Virus record (IMG/VR): IMGVR_UViG_3300021964_000054
Location: 1 to 64,000 of that record
Strand: one strand, 5' to 3'
DNA from: a virus
DNA: 64,000 nucleotides
Below are positions 50,601 through 59,675 of the stretch, piece after piece. The position numbers and the translations under genes are program-made. The notes beneath the pieces are model-generated. The model ran no database searches and was not told the origin of the DNA. It saw only the letters and a list, made by a program, of their open reading frames with translations. The first letter of the stretch is position 1. Every line of letters begins with the position of its first letter.

Positions 50601-53600
50601 TAAAACAGTTCCATCTATTTTTGACAAGTCAACAACATCCTTAACACCATCAAGTGAAATACCAAATTGAGGTAGTATTGAAGACAAGAACTGAACCTCT
50701 GACATAAGCTCGCTGTCAGAAATTATCTGAACGCCTTCAGGAGTTTCTACAAGTTTGAATCTCTCAACGCGATTGAAGTCATCATCATTATCATCTCTTT
50801 TGTCTTCTTTTTGTTTTCTATATTCTTCTGCCAAGTAGTCCTCAATCCTAGTTAACTCATCTTTAATGTCAGCCTTAACCTCTTGACCTCTAGCCATATT
50901 TAATCTTATGGATTCAATCTGGGCTTGATCTGGCTCTGGTTCAGCCTCAAGCATTTGCAAATTCATATTTGCATCTATCAATGCATTATCAATGTTGATA
51001 ATATCTTCAGAGAGTTTTGTCTTTCTATTCTCAGCTCTCTTTACTGAAGTCAGTGCTTCTTGCTGTTCTTTAGTGAGAGTCTTAACAGGGCTAGATCCCG
51101 CTTCAGGTTTTTTAGCAGGCTTTTTTTCTATCTTAGTATTATCAATTTTTTTCCTGTCTTCACTAGAAGTTGGTCTAACACCTTTAGGTTGAATTGAAAC
51201 AGTCTTAGAAGATGCAGACCTTACATCAAGATTTGATAAGCTTTTCTTAAACCAGTTGTTATCCTTTTCATTGTAGCTTCCAACATGGATTTTAGGAATA
51301 AGTCTTCCATCTTCAAGAATGTCAAAAAACAAATACTCAGGCTTATACTCCCCGCTAAAAGTTGCATCTTTTTCAAACAGTTCAAAAAACTCAGCATTAC
51401 CTACATCAATAGTTTCACCGCCAACTGTCATCTTCTTTGTCTTCAAAGGAGTGACTATTGCTCTCATTATCTCATTGCTAAACTCCTGGAGCAACTCGGT
51501 TTCAACATAATCAACTAGTTCAGACATTTCTTTTGTCTCAAGACCATCAATCTTTGATTTGTAAATGGTATTATAAAGTTCCATTACCCCTTCAATAGTC
51601 GATAAATCTAAAGTTTGCAATGCCTTGTTTGAAGCAACTGCAGCCTTTACCTTTTCACTTTTTGACATCTTTTCATAGATGCTTTTTATAACAGACTCAT
51701 TAACAGGAAACCTGAACCCTAACTTCTTTCCTCCAGTGATTGCAACTTGATTAGTCTGAACTATATCTCCAGTAGTAGCCTCAGTATAAGGCTCAGTAAA
51801 ATCCCCTCTCTTTGAACCATAAGGTCCAAGTTCTATTTGTAGCTTGTTCCCTTTCTGTGGTTGCCCAGTAGATAAAGAAAAGCTTAATGCATACTGACCT
51901 TCACCATCTTTTATTGCACCCTTGAAATTAAACGCACCTTGTTCTTCAAAAGATTTTACCTTTCTAGCCTTTTCGGCAGGTTTTGCAGTTATTGCATCAA
52001 ATAGTTGAGAAATATATGAAGCAAGCATTGGAGCAGCAGACAATGCACCACGAGATTCTAATACTCTATGACCAGAAGCATTTCCTTTTTTGTCAAACTT
52101 AATAACAAAGTTTCTTGTTATTCGTTTTATGACACTATTGTTTATTCTGCGCAAAGTACCATCTTCAGATCTTTGGGACTCAATTATCTTTTCAATTTCT
52201 GCGTCCTCTGCTTTGAAGTGTTCAGCTGCCCAGTCTTCATAATTTAGTTGATCTCTAGCATAGTCAACATCAGTGATTAGTATTGGTTCACCAGTTTCAG
52301 TTTTAACCTCAATAAACTCATTAGAAGCAAGAAGCGAAACCATTGAGTATGAAACTTTTCCTCCAGGTGATATATCTTTTTTAATGTAAAAAGGAACTTT
52401 TCTACTGTCCTCCCTTTTGATAACATTGTTTTCAGCATCAACAGTTACAACCGGCAATTCTAAAGAAATAGAATCATCTACTTTTATTTGACTAAGCAAA
52501 TCTTTTCTTTCTGTTTCATGTCTTTTTGAAGTAACAGAATATGAATCAAAAAATTCATTTGTTATCTCAACACTGTCTTTACCTTGCTCAAGTGCCTCAT
52601 TAAACTTTTCTCCAACAACTTCTTTAAGGTTAGAAAGATGTGCAGATGCATTTGAAATAGATCTCAAGTCAGACTCGCTAAGTGCAACTAGTGAACCAGT
52701 TGAACTTTGCTTTAATGAAAGCATTTGAATTTGTTTTAAGTCCTCAACATTTGAAAGATCAACTTTTGTAGTTGTGTTATCAGCATCAACAAATACCATG
52801 TCATCATTAGAATGAACATAGAATATCTGACCAGTTGAAAGAACCTTACCCATTATTGCAAAAGAGTCTTCTGAAGCTTTTGGTCTTGAAACTGTAAGCA
52901 CTCTTGCAGAAGGATTAGATTTAAGCTTTGCAACCTGCTGAGTAGTTTCAAATGTCTCATGGTTTCTATTAGATAAAAGTTTAAACTTTTTTTCATCTCT
53001 AGCTAAAGACTTCATTCTTTGAACCCGTGAATCACCTACAGGGCCAACCTTAACTGCAAAAAACTTTATGCCAGATTCTGGAGCTGACATTTTTGACAGA
53101 GCTTTTGTTAAGTCTGCTTGTTCCATTGGATCTGCAGCTCTAAACTTAAAACCTGAAACAAGTTCATCGTTTCTAAAAATTTCCTCACCGTTGTTAGTTC
53201 TTGAAAATACTTGTGGTCTTGACTGCTTATCTACTAATATCTCATCAGGGCTTATTGGCTCAAGTAAACCATCAGAATTTAACTTAAGAAGTGCATTTGG
53301 AGATTCTGATTTAGCATCTCTAACAGCCTCTATCATAGTACCATCCTTTAGAATAACCAAGTAATTAGAAAGACCAGCATAGTCTGAAACCTCTCCATTT
53401 ATATCTATATACTCTGACTCAAATGTGAGCATCTTGTCAAAGGCCGCATCAACTATTTTGAATAAGCGATTTTTGTAAACATCATTCCTTGCAATGGTTC
53501 CCATCTTAGCAATGTTACCCTTAATCTCCTTTTTGATTTTTTCAGAATAGTTTGAACGATCTTGATCAGTTTCAAAGTCATTAAAAATAAAGAAGTTTGT

Positions 53601-54017
53601 CACAAAATTTAAGAGACTATTAAGACTATCATCACCTTCTTCTGCAATGAAATCCATTGTTTCAAGAGCCTTGATTTTTTTATTCAGCGTAGCTTTTCCA
53701 AAATCTTCTTGGGCTGAATTATCAGAAAACAAATCTCTGATGTGACTGATGTATGCAGCATTATCATCTATGAAGGTTACAGCTTTTTTTACATCATCTG
53801 CTTTACCGGCATCATAAAATTTTGGATCTACATCCTCAAGCATTTTGTAAATATGAGCAAAGTTGTGAACTGAAAGCTTTTTTTGCTCAGCACTTAGACT
53901 ATCTGTTTTCAATATAAAGTTTGCTGCAGCATTAAAGCTTTTATACAATGAAGGATTCATTTTAATAAGATCCTCAACTATTGCTATATAATTAGTAGTG
54001 TTAGTTTCACAAGACAT
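41646..54017 (-). CDS. Giant virion RNA polymerase polyprotein (4123 residues) with zincin and 2H phosphoesterase domains
   Basis: This is the largest gene here. In order, residues 1-950 are mixed alpha/beta of unknown fold, followed by a Lys/Pro-rich linker near 960. A zincin motif FHEAFHGVF follows (His1161, Glu1162, His1165) with downstream MAELVAEEILAD supplying an acidic ligand. The RNA polymerase part has RIPTEDKRSMIAIKVVDF, then IHLLSGSDFDIDSLF, where Asp2848, Asp2850 and Asp2852 match the DFDID catalytic loop known from the phi14:2 virion polymerase. Near the C-terminus AHHMTVSY (His3941, Thr3943) and ENPHITLGT (His3987, Thr3989) are paired H-x-T motifs of a 2H phosphoesterase. The tail is acidic. 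It is expected inside the capsid and to transcribe early genes after entry. crAss-like polymerases are usually spread over smaller proteins. Confidence 0.85.
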   Translation of the reverse strand: MSCETNTTNYIAIVEDLIKMNPSLYKSFNAAANFILKTDSLSAEQKKLSVHNFAHIYKMLEDVDPKFYDAGKADDVKKAVTFIDDNAAYISHIRDLFSDNSAQEDFGKATLNKKIKALETMDFIAEEGDDSLNSLLNFVTNFFIFNDFETDQDRSNYSEKIKKEIKGNIAKMGTIARNDVYKNRLFKIVDAAFDKMLTFESEYIDINGEVSDYAGLSNYLVILKDGTMIEAVRDAKSESPNALLKLNSDGLLEPISPDEILVDKQSRPQVFSRTNNGEEIFRNDELVSGFKFRAADPMEQADLTKALSKMSAPESGIKFFAVKVGPVGDSRVQRMKSLARDEKKFKLLSNRNHETFETTQQVAKLKSNPSARVLTVSRPKASEDSFAIMGKVLSTGQIFYVHSNDDMVFVDADNTTTKVDLSNVEDLKQIQMLSLKQSSTGSLVALSESDLRSISNASAHLSNLKEVVGEKFNEALEQGKDSVEITNEFFDSYSVTSKRHETERKDLLSQIKVDDSISLELPVVTVDAENNVIKREDSRKVPFYIKKDISPGGKVSYSMVSLLASNEFIEVKTETGEPILITDVDYARDQLNYEDWAAEHFKAEDAEIEKIIESQRSEDGTLRRINNSVIKRITRNFVIKFDKKGNASGHRVLESRGALSAAPMLASYISQLFDAITAKPAEKARKVKSFEEQGAFNFKGAIKDGEGQYALSFSLSTGQPQKGNKLQIELGPYGSKRGDFTEPYTEATTGDIVQTNQVAITGGKKLGFRFPVNESVIKSIYEKMSKSEKVKAAVASNKALQTLDLSTIEGVMELYNTIYKSKIDGLETKEMSELVDYVETELLQEFSNEIMRAIVTPLKTKKMTVGGETIDVGNAEFFELFEKDATFSGEYKPEYLFFDILEDGRLIPKIHVGSYNEKDNNWFKKSLSNLDVRSASSKTVSIQPKGVRPTSSEDRKKIDNTKIEKKPAKKPEAGSSPVKTLTKEQQEALTSVKRAENRKTKLSEDIINIDNALIDANMNLQMLEAEPEPDQAQIESIRLNMARGQEVKADIKDELTRIEDYLAEEYRKQKEDKRDDNDDDFNRVERFKLVETPEGVQIISDSELMSEVQFLSSILPQFGISLDGVKDVVDLSKIDGTVLGLFKNRVIYLNDQLKVKGVVFHEAFHGVFRYLMTNSERRNLIQTVMNDSKHYEKFTQEALMKFAEERGYEYNIDRMAELVAEEILADGFQNYMNQKSKKKKPSGIIGFLYDLLERLIRAFKAYENDIDLIYDKIATGYYKSAAIKSNMYDGQVAFELIPGPNIILNEQGNTDIHWLQTSEQNRLIDMVVGELLKDDSNDNFDDKFDNVTTKIIDSIYNIDLIINQNEKTKASALDIKQKYGDMFNAYRFMLGARMKGYQADDINLTGDSRYDNRATKNPYNLTGVGYVDNTSGQYSYQILKKLVKKKYDSAVRMDLIRSGDVEVIVNADEVEAIFDDENLKVSDSESNSANQELEGSNDFDVTLGNMNVIDSYVSQVRRFFSTIRRDEIDDATGAVIPRMLDGEHLFTSVVKVTSNLSPDKIISSIKSFAETMIEDGRVSTGLDFEALHNEIENSTKMIDGQPGNKRLYNMLVDVFNNVELNWKMFNVSTPKPLTEAELASPLPPVQQRFNFRVTDKVLERSVRDKRNQIITSINISHSENANTKVYKDAHRKLLSLIKEITVTSKGKILTSVSPKSRLNKLTNELNENMKILGIDVPKSLIRLSLMAIHNNEYKQPLLGLDPSHVEFYDLNENFIREGQYLEEDFFRSLGGLLTSMYKGNNPDPAFSNKLDDESKIDNIRRFMVILKSASAYIVKYDPSIVHSTILNAEGKSIYRFSKYNPMAMLAQRLRTLGLEGALEDEMYWDDFVRDFFLDNPMLGPILKGEVTDQSKEMQLFLNNFESSLFGGVQQIVGKDEYKDGKVFKDIDAKSLYILNMLSFLSRKTITGKDGTTIQVYDRSFHQLEATQTNFLTSSLHKSFVNLSAVKTADKTRSLREREGKLLYKDKHLLIVKDLEAVVRQEFNRIKREWNSRLERKENYELGLDNKNINKYNATLNPDGTVEVDADSLRAYNFNKLSDFFENVPELRDKIIELAKGGSILDTETNELVGAEKFEDIPVELIDELLSSLDTFAQQTYDNHLQKLVDQGVVEKVIVPSKTTDQPTIYYKSDLLPDFMRDSGISVKSKRKKNPFQDRTLKLNSIYPKSAGSDSVLESVLFDHFMNYWSNALMLNELMDGDIAMNVKNNQDYVKRLKKVVASGSNLKEGYHKVAYLNTIEAFIYDGHLDKGPYYNRAEIENDPTLSPEQRLELLEAYDQDVDGDRKFFHETYDGQSHSLLMHHMDIYDSTGRLDETAKHLMIAKHYRKLTKDEANYLKSLKIVLNSKKTVTAGLNVYHKLSEAHIDRMDVSYVVIPKNASRQTVNRIYDEIHSLYLQIYDTRKAIEELIKIKAPAQEISMLEADISNLTSKVHSYFMPMPHRKMLHRMLNSMEHYNVDQVMDTSASKNATLLPVQVLSNESVGTNFTSEGLINLNLSSVPVPNRSKYVQVETSGVKDYAKVSVQKKLLLPADINPKDVLGVLEAEAIREGKPLTESEKLAVEDLSSSFYKYKDSLNAVMKGRLEYFKRVIREGGDIDVAKLYDVIREGLESQGAASSILAYFATENGKPKFSPNLPVIRRTLEYYFMAQYSNNVTDEKAFGFKNFHESSFGYEVLEDIETGRIITSEEISKNPSLYSDNTKYRVRPLSVSVEVDPETGIKTHWVEAIVPAPFFNNPSQKQFWLARINKMFGVRIPTEDKRSMIAIKVVDFVDESKSNNVIVPHFIHLLSGSDFDIDSLFGQMKAFYEDAAGNFHLYGDYSGYELADQNTAQFIEWLHFMQNSIEFKDAIKDKKQELIDSTSSFSFPKDGDLDYILGALGFTNEDLMYVALEVEDKTIYSAVKQRRKSLIAIKGDIKKDYVEAKERTENNRLDRDAWRERKEKGEIIADLNTEINFMQRSKDLLDALFGYQATMDVLRNSGLPASIDQFNSDPVYSEMVSYKQQNKNLDATLEVLTNEAVFNRLFINQRASTEEFVKILDSFGLDLKEMTTKSNLYTLDNAISSKVENQMNKDGIGITAVMNKFLALASQYDLKLNEDGVVWDYLDKDGKRVIKDKFSHVNEQQQRVIALIGNILGMFADATKEPIPAALQWNDVNVNTTLSMIGLGLDPTMVAAFNFMPSVRIASQNVQYQKNALSTDTEELFKTFSGHLYDQLDPDVLENLILAGLYDVESGKVISSKIIFDFTPKTIDKDALNSNTLTPTQIGFDLRLEDGTGLADSAMEFVLTKMYIDQVNQSNTLTKASRVTNMFKRLNPTLTEIDNLLDAIYEITNDRSIFTIDSAARIFSKDSVYNTMQEMLSDLNEQASKLFLEKSPFFRPLVGLFTKSFKDKRHIAETITAFVGIRKFLESFPGSRSSSNPELQNLIDKDDKNLLDTFTPDYWFTHNLSTEISKFKSKYSDNKFLKYLRNEKGDATANAMSNDRVLRLNEEVIKLYERSKLKGTLAEEIAQDLAFLYNHPTDNEARMFVKRLFYHELARTGMITATGSFLKFFPPSLLAPISKGIDEFILSLKDASQEIDSLEEGDSAKAKQIVLSKVRQFFGKEDMSNDEVYDFFDNLLTQVAYSLAEQNEKGEAIVPEIKRLSWYYDAKKKNKSSRLVKNILEGDTKDDILEAKDAVRNAISSVFSFTAKQKKEVFKKSASSFNLNPGTLKAEFTIDMSIDGKDKKEKLAIYEIGRKMGISYDDTINTFAFPPLIKIKDTYYVYQGNEDTSDDKNMGETLVNSLAEGSNRMTILGEKATYTAIPKQFSSEMISPLGFTKEDAKRYKRLISKTEVIDKGNNTVNPNDPDTKRTPAKRNVVYTGAFVSRKEMDEKYPTSMPNRHAHHMTVSYRGGLDVQVGERTSLKVIGRLITDKIDALVLENDKSTNENPHITLGTANGVKPVEVNSEIKNNLDKVVPLNDNLVAIYGYYDGTIQDIVLETESAEVEEDVSETPSVEKPEKPIIPAQDAGQISMEFEDYNGNIVGTDEEFKDTEDMLKGLLDEDPTDENKVKPKGKPGIDLNDEDNC

Positions 54018-54029
54018 ATTATCTCTTAT

Positions 54030-57000
54030 TTATTTTTGACAACCGTGTATATCTTTTAATTTCTGAATGATTGAATCTTCTGTAACGTCTGCTTCAGTTG
54101 ATTCTTGCTCAGCCTCAGTAAATTTAGCACTTTCTTCTTGAACTTCATCATCAACCTTCTCTTTTGGTTGAGCTTTGATTGAACTTAACCTTGTATCAAG
54201 ATCTTGAATACTTTCCATTGTAAGAGCTGATCCAGTTGCTGTTGTTGTTGTTTCAAACAAAAGAAGTTGAGTTCCTTCTTTTATAGCCTCATTTCTTTCT
54301 TGCTTTTCAACCTCCAAGACATCTTCATAAGTAGTGCCAAGTATTGCTGATTTTTTTGCAGCTTCCAACTCTCTCATACCCTTAGGTATTTTGCTATACT
54401 CTTCAAGTGTTGCTATTGGAGTTTTTGAGCCCTTGTTATGAATTTCTAGCAACCTCTTACCTCTACTGACAAATAATTGTAAATCTTCAGAGAAGTCACC
54501 CAATCCTTTTTCAGAATCACTTAGAAACTGTATTCCAAACTCAACATTTTGCTTATCATTAACAAGACCCTCTACTATAACTTCTGCATCATTTAGTGTA
54601 GGAAGATTTTCTATCACCACTGATTGATTTGAATCTCTGACTTCATAACCGCTTTCATCATCACCATATATCTGGTACTGACCTTCTTTGTCTGAAGCTA
54701 GATTATCAGTTGTTTCAGCATTATCGCCCTCCTCCAACATAGATTCAATATCATCCATGTTTTCCTCTCCTGGGAAATATTCTTCTGGTTCTTTAGAAGG
54801 TGGTTGTTCACTTGCCTCTTCTTCTAAGGTTTTAATGTAACTTTCAGCCTCCTCTTTTGTACTAAAAGCCAAAACATCATCACTTGTGGTATCAGTAATT
54901 GGATTACCGCCTTTTTCTATGTACCAACCATATCCGTCCTGATAAGCTACAGAATACTCACCTTCTATATTACCTTGAGATCCTAATTCTTTTTCTAGTT
55001 CATCAATCTCTTGTCGATGTGCTTTGTAAATAGTACCCTCTCTATTAGAAAGTTTTTCCTTTTTTGCATTCTTGTTTGCAATAGAATTCTTTAAAGAATC
55101 ATTAGCCTTTTGATTATCGTTAAAGTTTTTCCAATCTTCATCAGAAACAGCCTCTTTAGTTTGAGTTAAATTAGAAAGTTCCTCTGGGGTAACAAGATTT
55201 AATTTCAAAGCTTCAGATATAGCATCTTGATCACCCATTGTTTGAACTTCTGCTGTAGAATATTGACCAGACTCTACAAGTTTTCTTTTTGAGAATGACA
55301 CAGGATTAGCACCAATATGATTTTCAACAGCTTTGAATATATCATCTAATACTGATTCTTGCATGTTTATATTAAACGCTCTCTTTAAGAAGTCAGCTAA
55401 TAACGACAAGAAGTCTTGCCATACAGATTGCTCTCCATATTTACTAGGTACTTTTTGAAGTTCAGCTTGAAACTCTGGATTACTATATGCTTCTGCTAAA
55501 AATTCATGGATATTTGTAAATCCATAAAAGTCTGTATCAAGTCCTGTCGCTTGTAGAGTTTCTTTTGCATGTGTAAATAAATCTTGAACTTGTTTTGCAA
55601 ATTCACCTTCAGGTGCATTGTTAAGTTCATTAGATGTCATATAGTGAATCATTTCATGCATTAGTATTCCCTCAAAAGACATTCCCAAATCAGCAATTGT
55701 AGGGTCTATGACTATCATATTATTATTTGCATCATAGTATCCAGGCGCATATGTTTGCTCACTGTTAAATTCAATCTTATGTTCAGGATTGATGAATGGT
55801 AAAAAGTTTTTGAGAACTTCTTTTACGTAAGGATGGGTATGATTACTTGCGATGGCCTTTTGGACTACTGATACCAAGGTTCCAGTTGACATATCAGAAA
55901 TACCATAGTATTCAATAATGTCATCAAAGTTTCTGTCATCAGTATCTAAAATGAAAAGATTAGTACCAGCTCTTCCTTTTGTTACATCAACATCTCTTTC
56001 ATCATAATTTTTAGTTTTTGTTCGCTTACGAGTTCTTTTTGCAGCTACTGCATCTTTTAAACTTTGAACTTTCTTATCTATCTCATCTTTGAAAAACTCA
56101 TAGATTTCAATTTGCTTTGGTGAAAGTTCTTCACCCGCAAACATTTTTTCTGCAATAATATTTTTGGTAAAGTCATCTACCTCTTCTTCAGTTTTAAATC
56201 TAGTATAGACCTCATCTGAAACATCTTCAAATGTTTCTGGGAAGTACTCTCTATTAAGCCTTGCTATCTCACTATTCATGATAGTTTCAAGTTCTAAGTA
56301 AGCTTCATAAGCCATCTTAAATTGCTCTGTACCAAGATTTTCATTTACAACAACTCCCAATAAAGTATTATATGCATCGCTTTTCTTTATAGTATTTTCA
56401 AGTCTCTCTTTAATTTTAGGCATCAGTGAACTTAGGTTCTCCGCAAACTCATCTTCAGAAACTTGATCTAGATTTTCCTGCACAACAGATTGAGTAATTT
56501 GCAGAGAGGTTCCAATGATGAATCCTTCTATCATATTAAGCCAATCTAAAACCTCTTTTTTAAACTTTCCATCAGACATTCTTTTTAGAACTTGTCTATA
56601 GTGATCAGGATTATACAATGCATCTACAGCTCTCATATAATCTTTAGCATCTTGATCAAGTCTAATGAAGTCAATAATTTTATCAAATCCACTTCTAAGT
56701 TCTTCTTCAGAAACTTCAGTACTTATTCCGGCTTGCTTGTTTCTAAGATTTACAAACTTCCTAAATGCTTCAAGAGCTTTTTCATCATGCAAATCCCAAG
56801 CATCTTCTTTTTCTTTTGTAAATCTTCCAGTCTTAGAATCTCTTTTTTGTCTTTTAAACTTTCTACCTACATATGTATTTTTAACCTTATCTTTTTTCTC
56901 AATAACTTTACCAGTGTCTGGATCACGTCTTTTTGAAACAACATCTCTGTCATCCCAATACGTCATCCATTCATCGTATATTTTCTTTTCCTCTCTTTTC

Positions 57001-59675
57001 TCTTTTAGTTGCTTTTCAAGACTTGCTTTTAATTCAGGAGTAAGACCCCCTTCTTTAAGTTGCGTTTTTAATGATTCAATTTCAGAACCCAACATTCCAA
57101 TCTCACTATCCATCATTTCTGGATTTGTCAAAACTCTCAAAGCATGTTCTGCAGAATTTGCTAATCCTGGAATAGAAAGTATGTCTTTAGAAACAGACTC
57201 TGCTCTTTCGTCAGCTCTCATAGCTTTCATTTTATTTAAGGCTATGATTTTAATTGCATCTTCTTGAGCATTGTGAAGCATTGTTGCAATCATTCTTTCT
57301 TCAGTTCCCTTTTCATACATAAAAGGATCTGCTAAATTTTTAGCAGTCTTTCTTACAGAGTCTACTACATTTGAATATTTTTGCACATCATCAGCAACGT
57401 CATTCATAAACTCTAAAGGTGATGAATACTTTGTTTCTGACAACTTTGTTCCAAACTGGGCCTCAAACTGTTCAGCAGTCATTTCCATTCCGGCATCTCG
57501 CAATGCATGCGTAAACATATCAATAGAACCACTTCTGTTTGCAGCAAGTGCTGCATTAAGCATCATATTGTCATATGCATTTTGATACTCATACTGTTTG
57601 TTGTTTGCAGCAGCTTCTGTCTGATCTATTGTGGATTGAACAGTATTTGAAAAGCTAAAAATAGCATCTTCCTTTTTTGTCTTAGAAGTCATTGATGCAA
57701 TTGCAGCATTTACAAGATCAGCATCTCTTTGCATTTGATCCTCATGCTGTTGATATGGATTTTGAGTGCCATCTTTATATTGAGCATTCATTGCAGCTTT
57801 TTGTGCTGCACCTAATCCTTTTTGAAACAATCTTGTGGGACCATGAATAAGACCACCTGTTAATGCACCCATTAAGAAAGTTTTCAGTCCTTGCTTTGAC
57901 CATTGTTCGCCAAGACCCTCACTAAATGCGTCACCTAAAGTTGATGATGCATTTTCATATTGATCCACATAGTAACGTGTCCAAGCACTGTTACTTGTCT
58001 CTTGAAGGTTTTCCTGAAGACCTTCTGTTACTTGAAACTTACCAAAGTCTTTTACAAGCTTTTTACCTAATTCATATACAGCCTGCTTTCTTCCAAAGTC
58101 TTGTGAGACTTGACCTATAAGACCGTAAGTTCCAAAAAATCCTTTCTTATATTGCTTACCTATAGTTTGAGTACCTTTGAACATTCTATTTACGTTCAAA
58201 AACTCTCCAGTAGCATCCTCCATTATTTCTTTACCAAACTTATTGGCCAAGCTGAATTTGCTAAACAGACCTCCAAATTGGAGTCTATTTGTTGCAAGAA
58301 GAATTGACAAGTTTGTTCCATAGTTTTTAAATGACGCTTTCATTGAAAGCTCCTGCATTCTTATAAGTTCTTCGGCAGGAGGAGTCTCTCCATTATTACG
58401 AGCTCTATAGTTTTTAACCATCTGATCTAAAGTAGCACCGTATGTACTAACTCCCTCAAATGATGCTTCTGTAGAAGCTAGGTTAAACTCTTGTCTGACT
58501 CTTGACAATCCCTTTAAACCAATACCTGTAAGCTTACCACCACTAAGACCAGCTTTAGCACCAACTGCAATCTTTTCACCATAACGAACACCAGTACCAA
58601 CTAAAGGAATACCTTTAGCCATATTTTGTGCAAACTCTCCAAAGCTTTTTGATTTAACTGTCTCATCAAAGTTTAGAGAAAGTGTTTTCCAAAGTTCACT
58701 AAGCATGCCTCGTGCAGGATTGCTTCCTACTTTACCTGCATCTTTAACAGCATCAGCTTGTCCCATCTTAATATCTGTTGCACTAGCTCTAATACCATCT
58801 GTAGATGTGTCTCCTAGTTTCCAACCTTCACCAAGATCTTCAAGAAACTTACCTGCTTTAGTAGTACCTTTTTTTGCACCCTTTTTTAGAACCTGTTCTC
58901 CAACTTCTTCTGCAGCTTCTTTACCTACTTTTTTAAGACCAAACTTAGCACCAAGCCTTCCAAATGTAGCACCAAAAGCCGCAAAACCTGGAATACCAGC
59001 TGCTGGCGCAGTGGCAACAGTAATTAGCAAATCTGCCGCAAGCTCAATTCCTACACCGGCAAATGTACCTAATGCAAAACCTGCGTTACCTATAAACTCA
59101 GAAACTGAACGCTTGCTGAAAATATCATCATCTTCATCAGGTGGAACAAAGACAAAATCCTCCATCATGTCTTTATGCTCTTTCCAGTTGTATTCAATCA
59201 TTTGAGCTTCACCAGGTTGAAGCTTGCTAGAGTCCCAAGAGAAAAGGGCGTTAAACATTCTACCATAACCTTTCCAATAGTCCTTAAAAGTATGTCCAAA
59301 ACGAGAAGCAAAACTATCAAAACCTTTACCTAAGGCATCTCCCCAACTTTGTTCAGCAGTCCATCGCTCATAGTTTGTTGGATCATTACTATTAAAAGTG
59401 TAAGAGTTAAAGTCATCTTGAAATCTATATAAGTCCAGCTCTGGGCCAGCATAGCCAACTTCAGAATGAGCAACAGGTTTATTAAAGTCCAAAAAACTTT
59501 TAGGAGCAGGTGGTGCAAAATTTGTTTTAAAAGCATCATCTGCAATACCATTCATAACCTCACCAAAGTTTGACTTGGGAGGATCTGGTGTTACTTCTGG
59601 AGAAGTAAATTGTTCTGCACTTATATCATTTAAATCTGACGTTATATCAAACCCTTCTGTTTGCTCTTCTGCCAT
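54030..59675 (-). CDS. Giant internal virion protein with zincin metalloprotease motif
   Basis: The 1881-residue protein has an acidic disordered N-terminus and a WTAEQSWGDALGKGFDSFAS block. A Gly/Ala-rich hydrophobic region lies at about residues 195-245 (GFALGTFAGVGIELAADLL, then PGFAAFGATFGRLGAKFG) that could insert in membrane. Long helical regions follow. LMHEMIHYM (His1340, Glu1341, His1344) with NIHEFLAEAYS about 40 residues later forms a typical zincin site. The end is Glu-rich and coiled. It may be an ejected cargo protein, and the protease could mature virion proteins or cut host proteins. It lies 12 bases upstream of the polymerase gene. Confidence 0.75.
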   Translation of the reverse strand: MAEEQTEGFDITSDLNDISAEQFTSPEVTPDPPKSNFGEVMNGIADDAFKTNFAPPAPKSFLDFNKPVAHSEVGYAGPELDLYRFQDDFNSYTFNSNDPTNYERWTAEQSWGDALGKGFDSFASRFGHTFKDYWKGYGRMFNALFSWDSSKLQPGEAQMIEYNWKEHKDMMEDFVFVPPDEDDDIFSKRSVSEFIGNAGFALGTFAGVGIELAADLLITVATAPAAGIPGFAAFGATFGRLGAKFGLKKVGKEAAEEVGEQVLKKGAKKGTTKAGKFLEDLGEGWKLGDTSTDGIRASATDIKMGQADAVKDAGKVGSNPARGMLSELWKTLSLNFDETVKSKSFGEFAQNMAKGIPLVGTGVRYGEKIAVGAKAGLSGGKLTGIGLKGLSRVRQEFNLASTEASFEGVSTYGATLDQMVKNYRARNNGETPPAEELIRMQELSMKASFKNYGTNLSILLATNRLQFGGLFSKFSLANKFGKEIMEDATGEFLNVNRMFKGTQTIGKQYKKGFFGTYGLIGQVSQDFGRKQAVYELGKKLVKDFGKFQVTEGLQENLQETSNSAWTRYYVDQYENASSTLGDAFSEGLGEQWSKQGLKTFLMGALTGGLIHGPTRLFQKGLGAAQKAAMNAQYKDGTQNPYQQHEDQMQRDADLVNAAIASMTSKTKKEDAIFSFSNTVQSTIDQTEAAANNKQYEYQNAYDNMMLNAALAANRSGSIDMFTHALRDAGMEMTAEQFEAQFGTKLSETKYSSPLEFMNDVADDVQKYSNVVDSVRKTAKNLADPFMYEKGTEERMIATMLHNAQEDAIKIIALNKMKAMRADERAESVSKDILSIPGLANSAEHALRVLTNPEMMDSEIGMLGSEIESLKTQLKEGGLTPELKASLEKQLKEKREEKKIYDEWMTYWDDRDVVSKRRDPDTGKVIEKKDKVKNTYVGRKFKRQKRDSKTGRFTKEKEDAWDLHDEKALEAFRKFVNLRNKQAGISTEVSEEELRSGFDKIIDFIRLDQDAKDYMRAVDALYNPDHYRQVLKRMSDGKFKKEVLDWLNMIEGFIIGTSLQITQSVVQENLDQVSEDEFAENLSSLMPKIKERLENTIKKSDAYNTLLGVVVNENLGTEQFKMAYEAYLELETIMNSEIARLNREYFPETFEDVSDEVYTRFKTEEEVDDFTKNIIAEKMFAGEELSPKQIEIYEFFKDEIDKKVQSLKDAVAAKRTRKRTKTKNYDERDVDVTKGRAGTNLFILDTDDRNFDDIIEYYGISDMSTGTLVSVVQKAIASNHTHPYVKEVLKNFLPFINPEHKIEFNSEQTYAPGYYDANNNMIVIDPTIADLGMSFEGILMHEMIHYMTSNELNNAPEGEFAKQVQDLFTHAKETLQATGLDTDFYGFTNIHEFLAEAYSNPEFQAELQKVPSKYGEQSVWQDFLSLLADFLKRAFNINMQESVLDDIFKAVENHIGANPVSFSKRKLVESGQYSTAEVQTMGDQDAISEALKLNLVTPEELSNLTQTKEAVSDEDWKNFNDNQKANDSLKNSIANKNAKKEKLSNREGTIYKAHRQEIDELEKELGSQGNIEGEYSVAYQDGYGWYIEKGGNPITDTTSDDVLAFSTKEEAESYIKTLEEEASEQPPSKEPEEYFPGEENMDDIESMLEEGDNAETTDNLASDKEGQYQIYGDDESGYEVRDSNQSVVIENLPTLNDAEVIVEGLVNDKQNVEFGIQFLSDSEKGLGDFSEDLQLFVSRGKRLLEIHNKGSKTPIATLEEYSKIPKGMRELEAAKKSAILGTTYEDVLEVEKQERNEAIKEGTQLLLFETTTTATGSALTMESIQDLDTRLSSIKAQPKEKVDDEVQEESAKFTEAEQESTEADVTEDSIIQKLKDIHGCQK

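Noticed and set aside
41646-59675. Plus-strand frames of 60-200 codons opposite the giant genes
   Set aside because: They are shadows of the minus-strand genes, with hydrophobic or Ser-rich composition, no motifs and no spacing typical of operons here.
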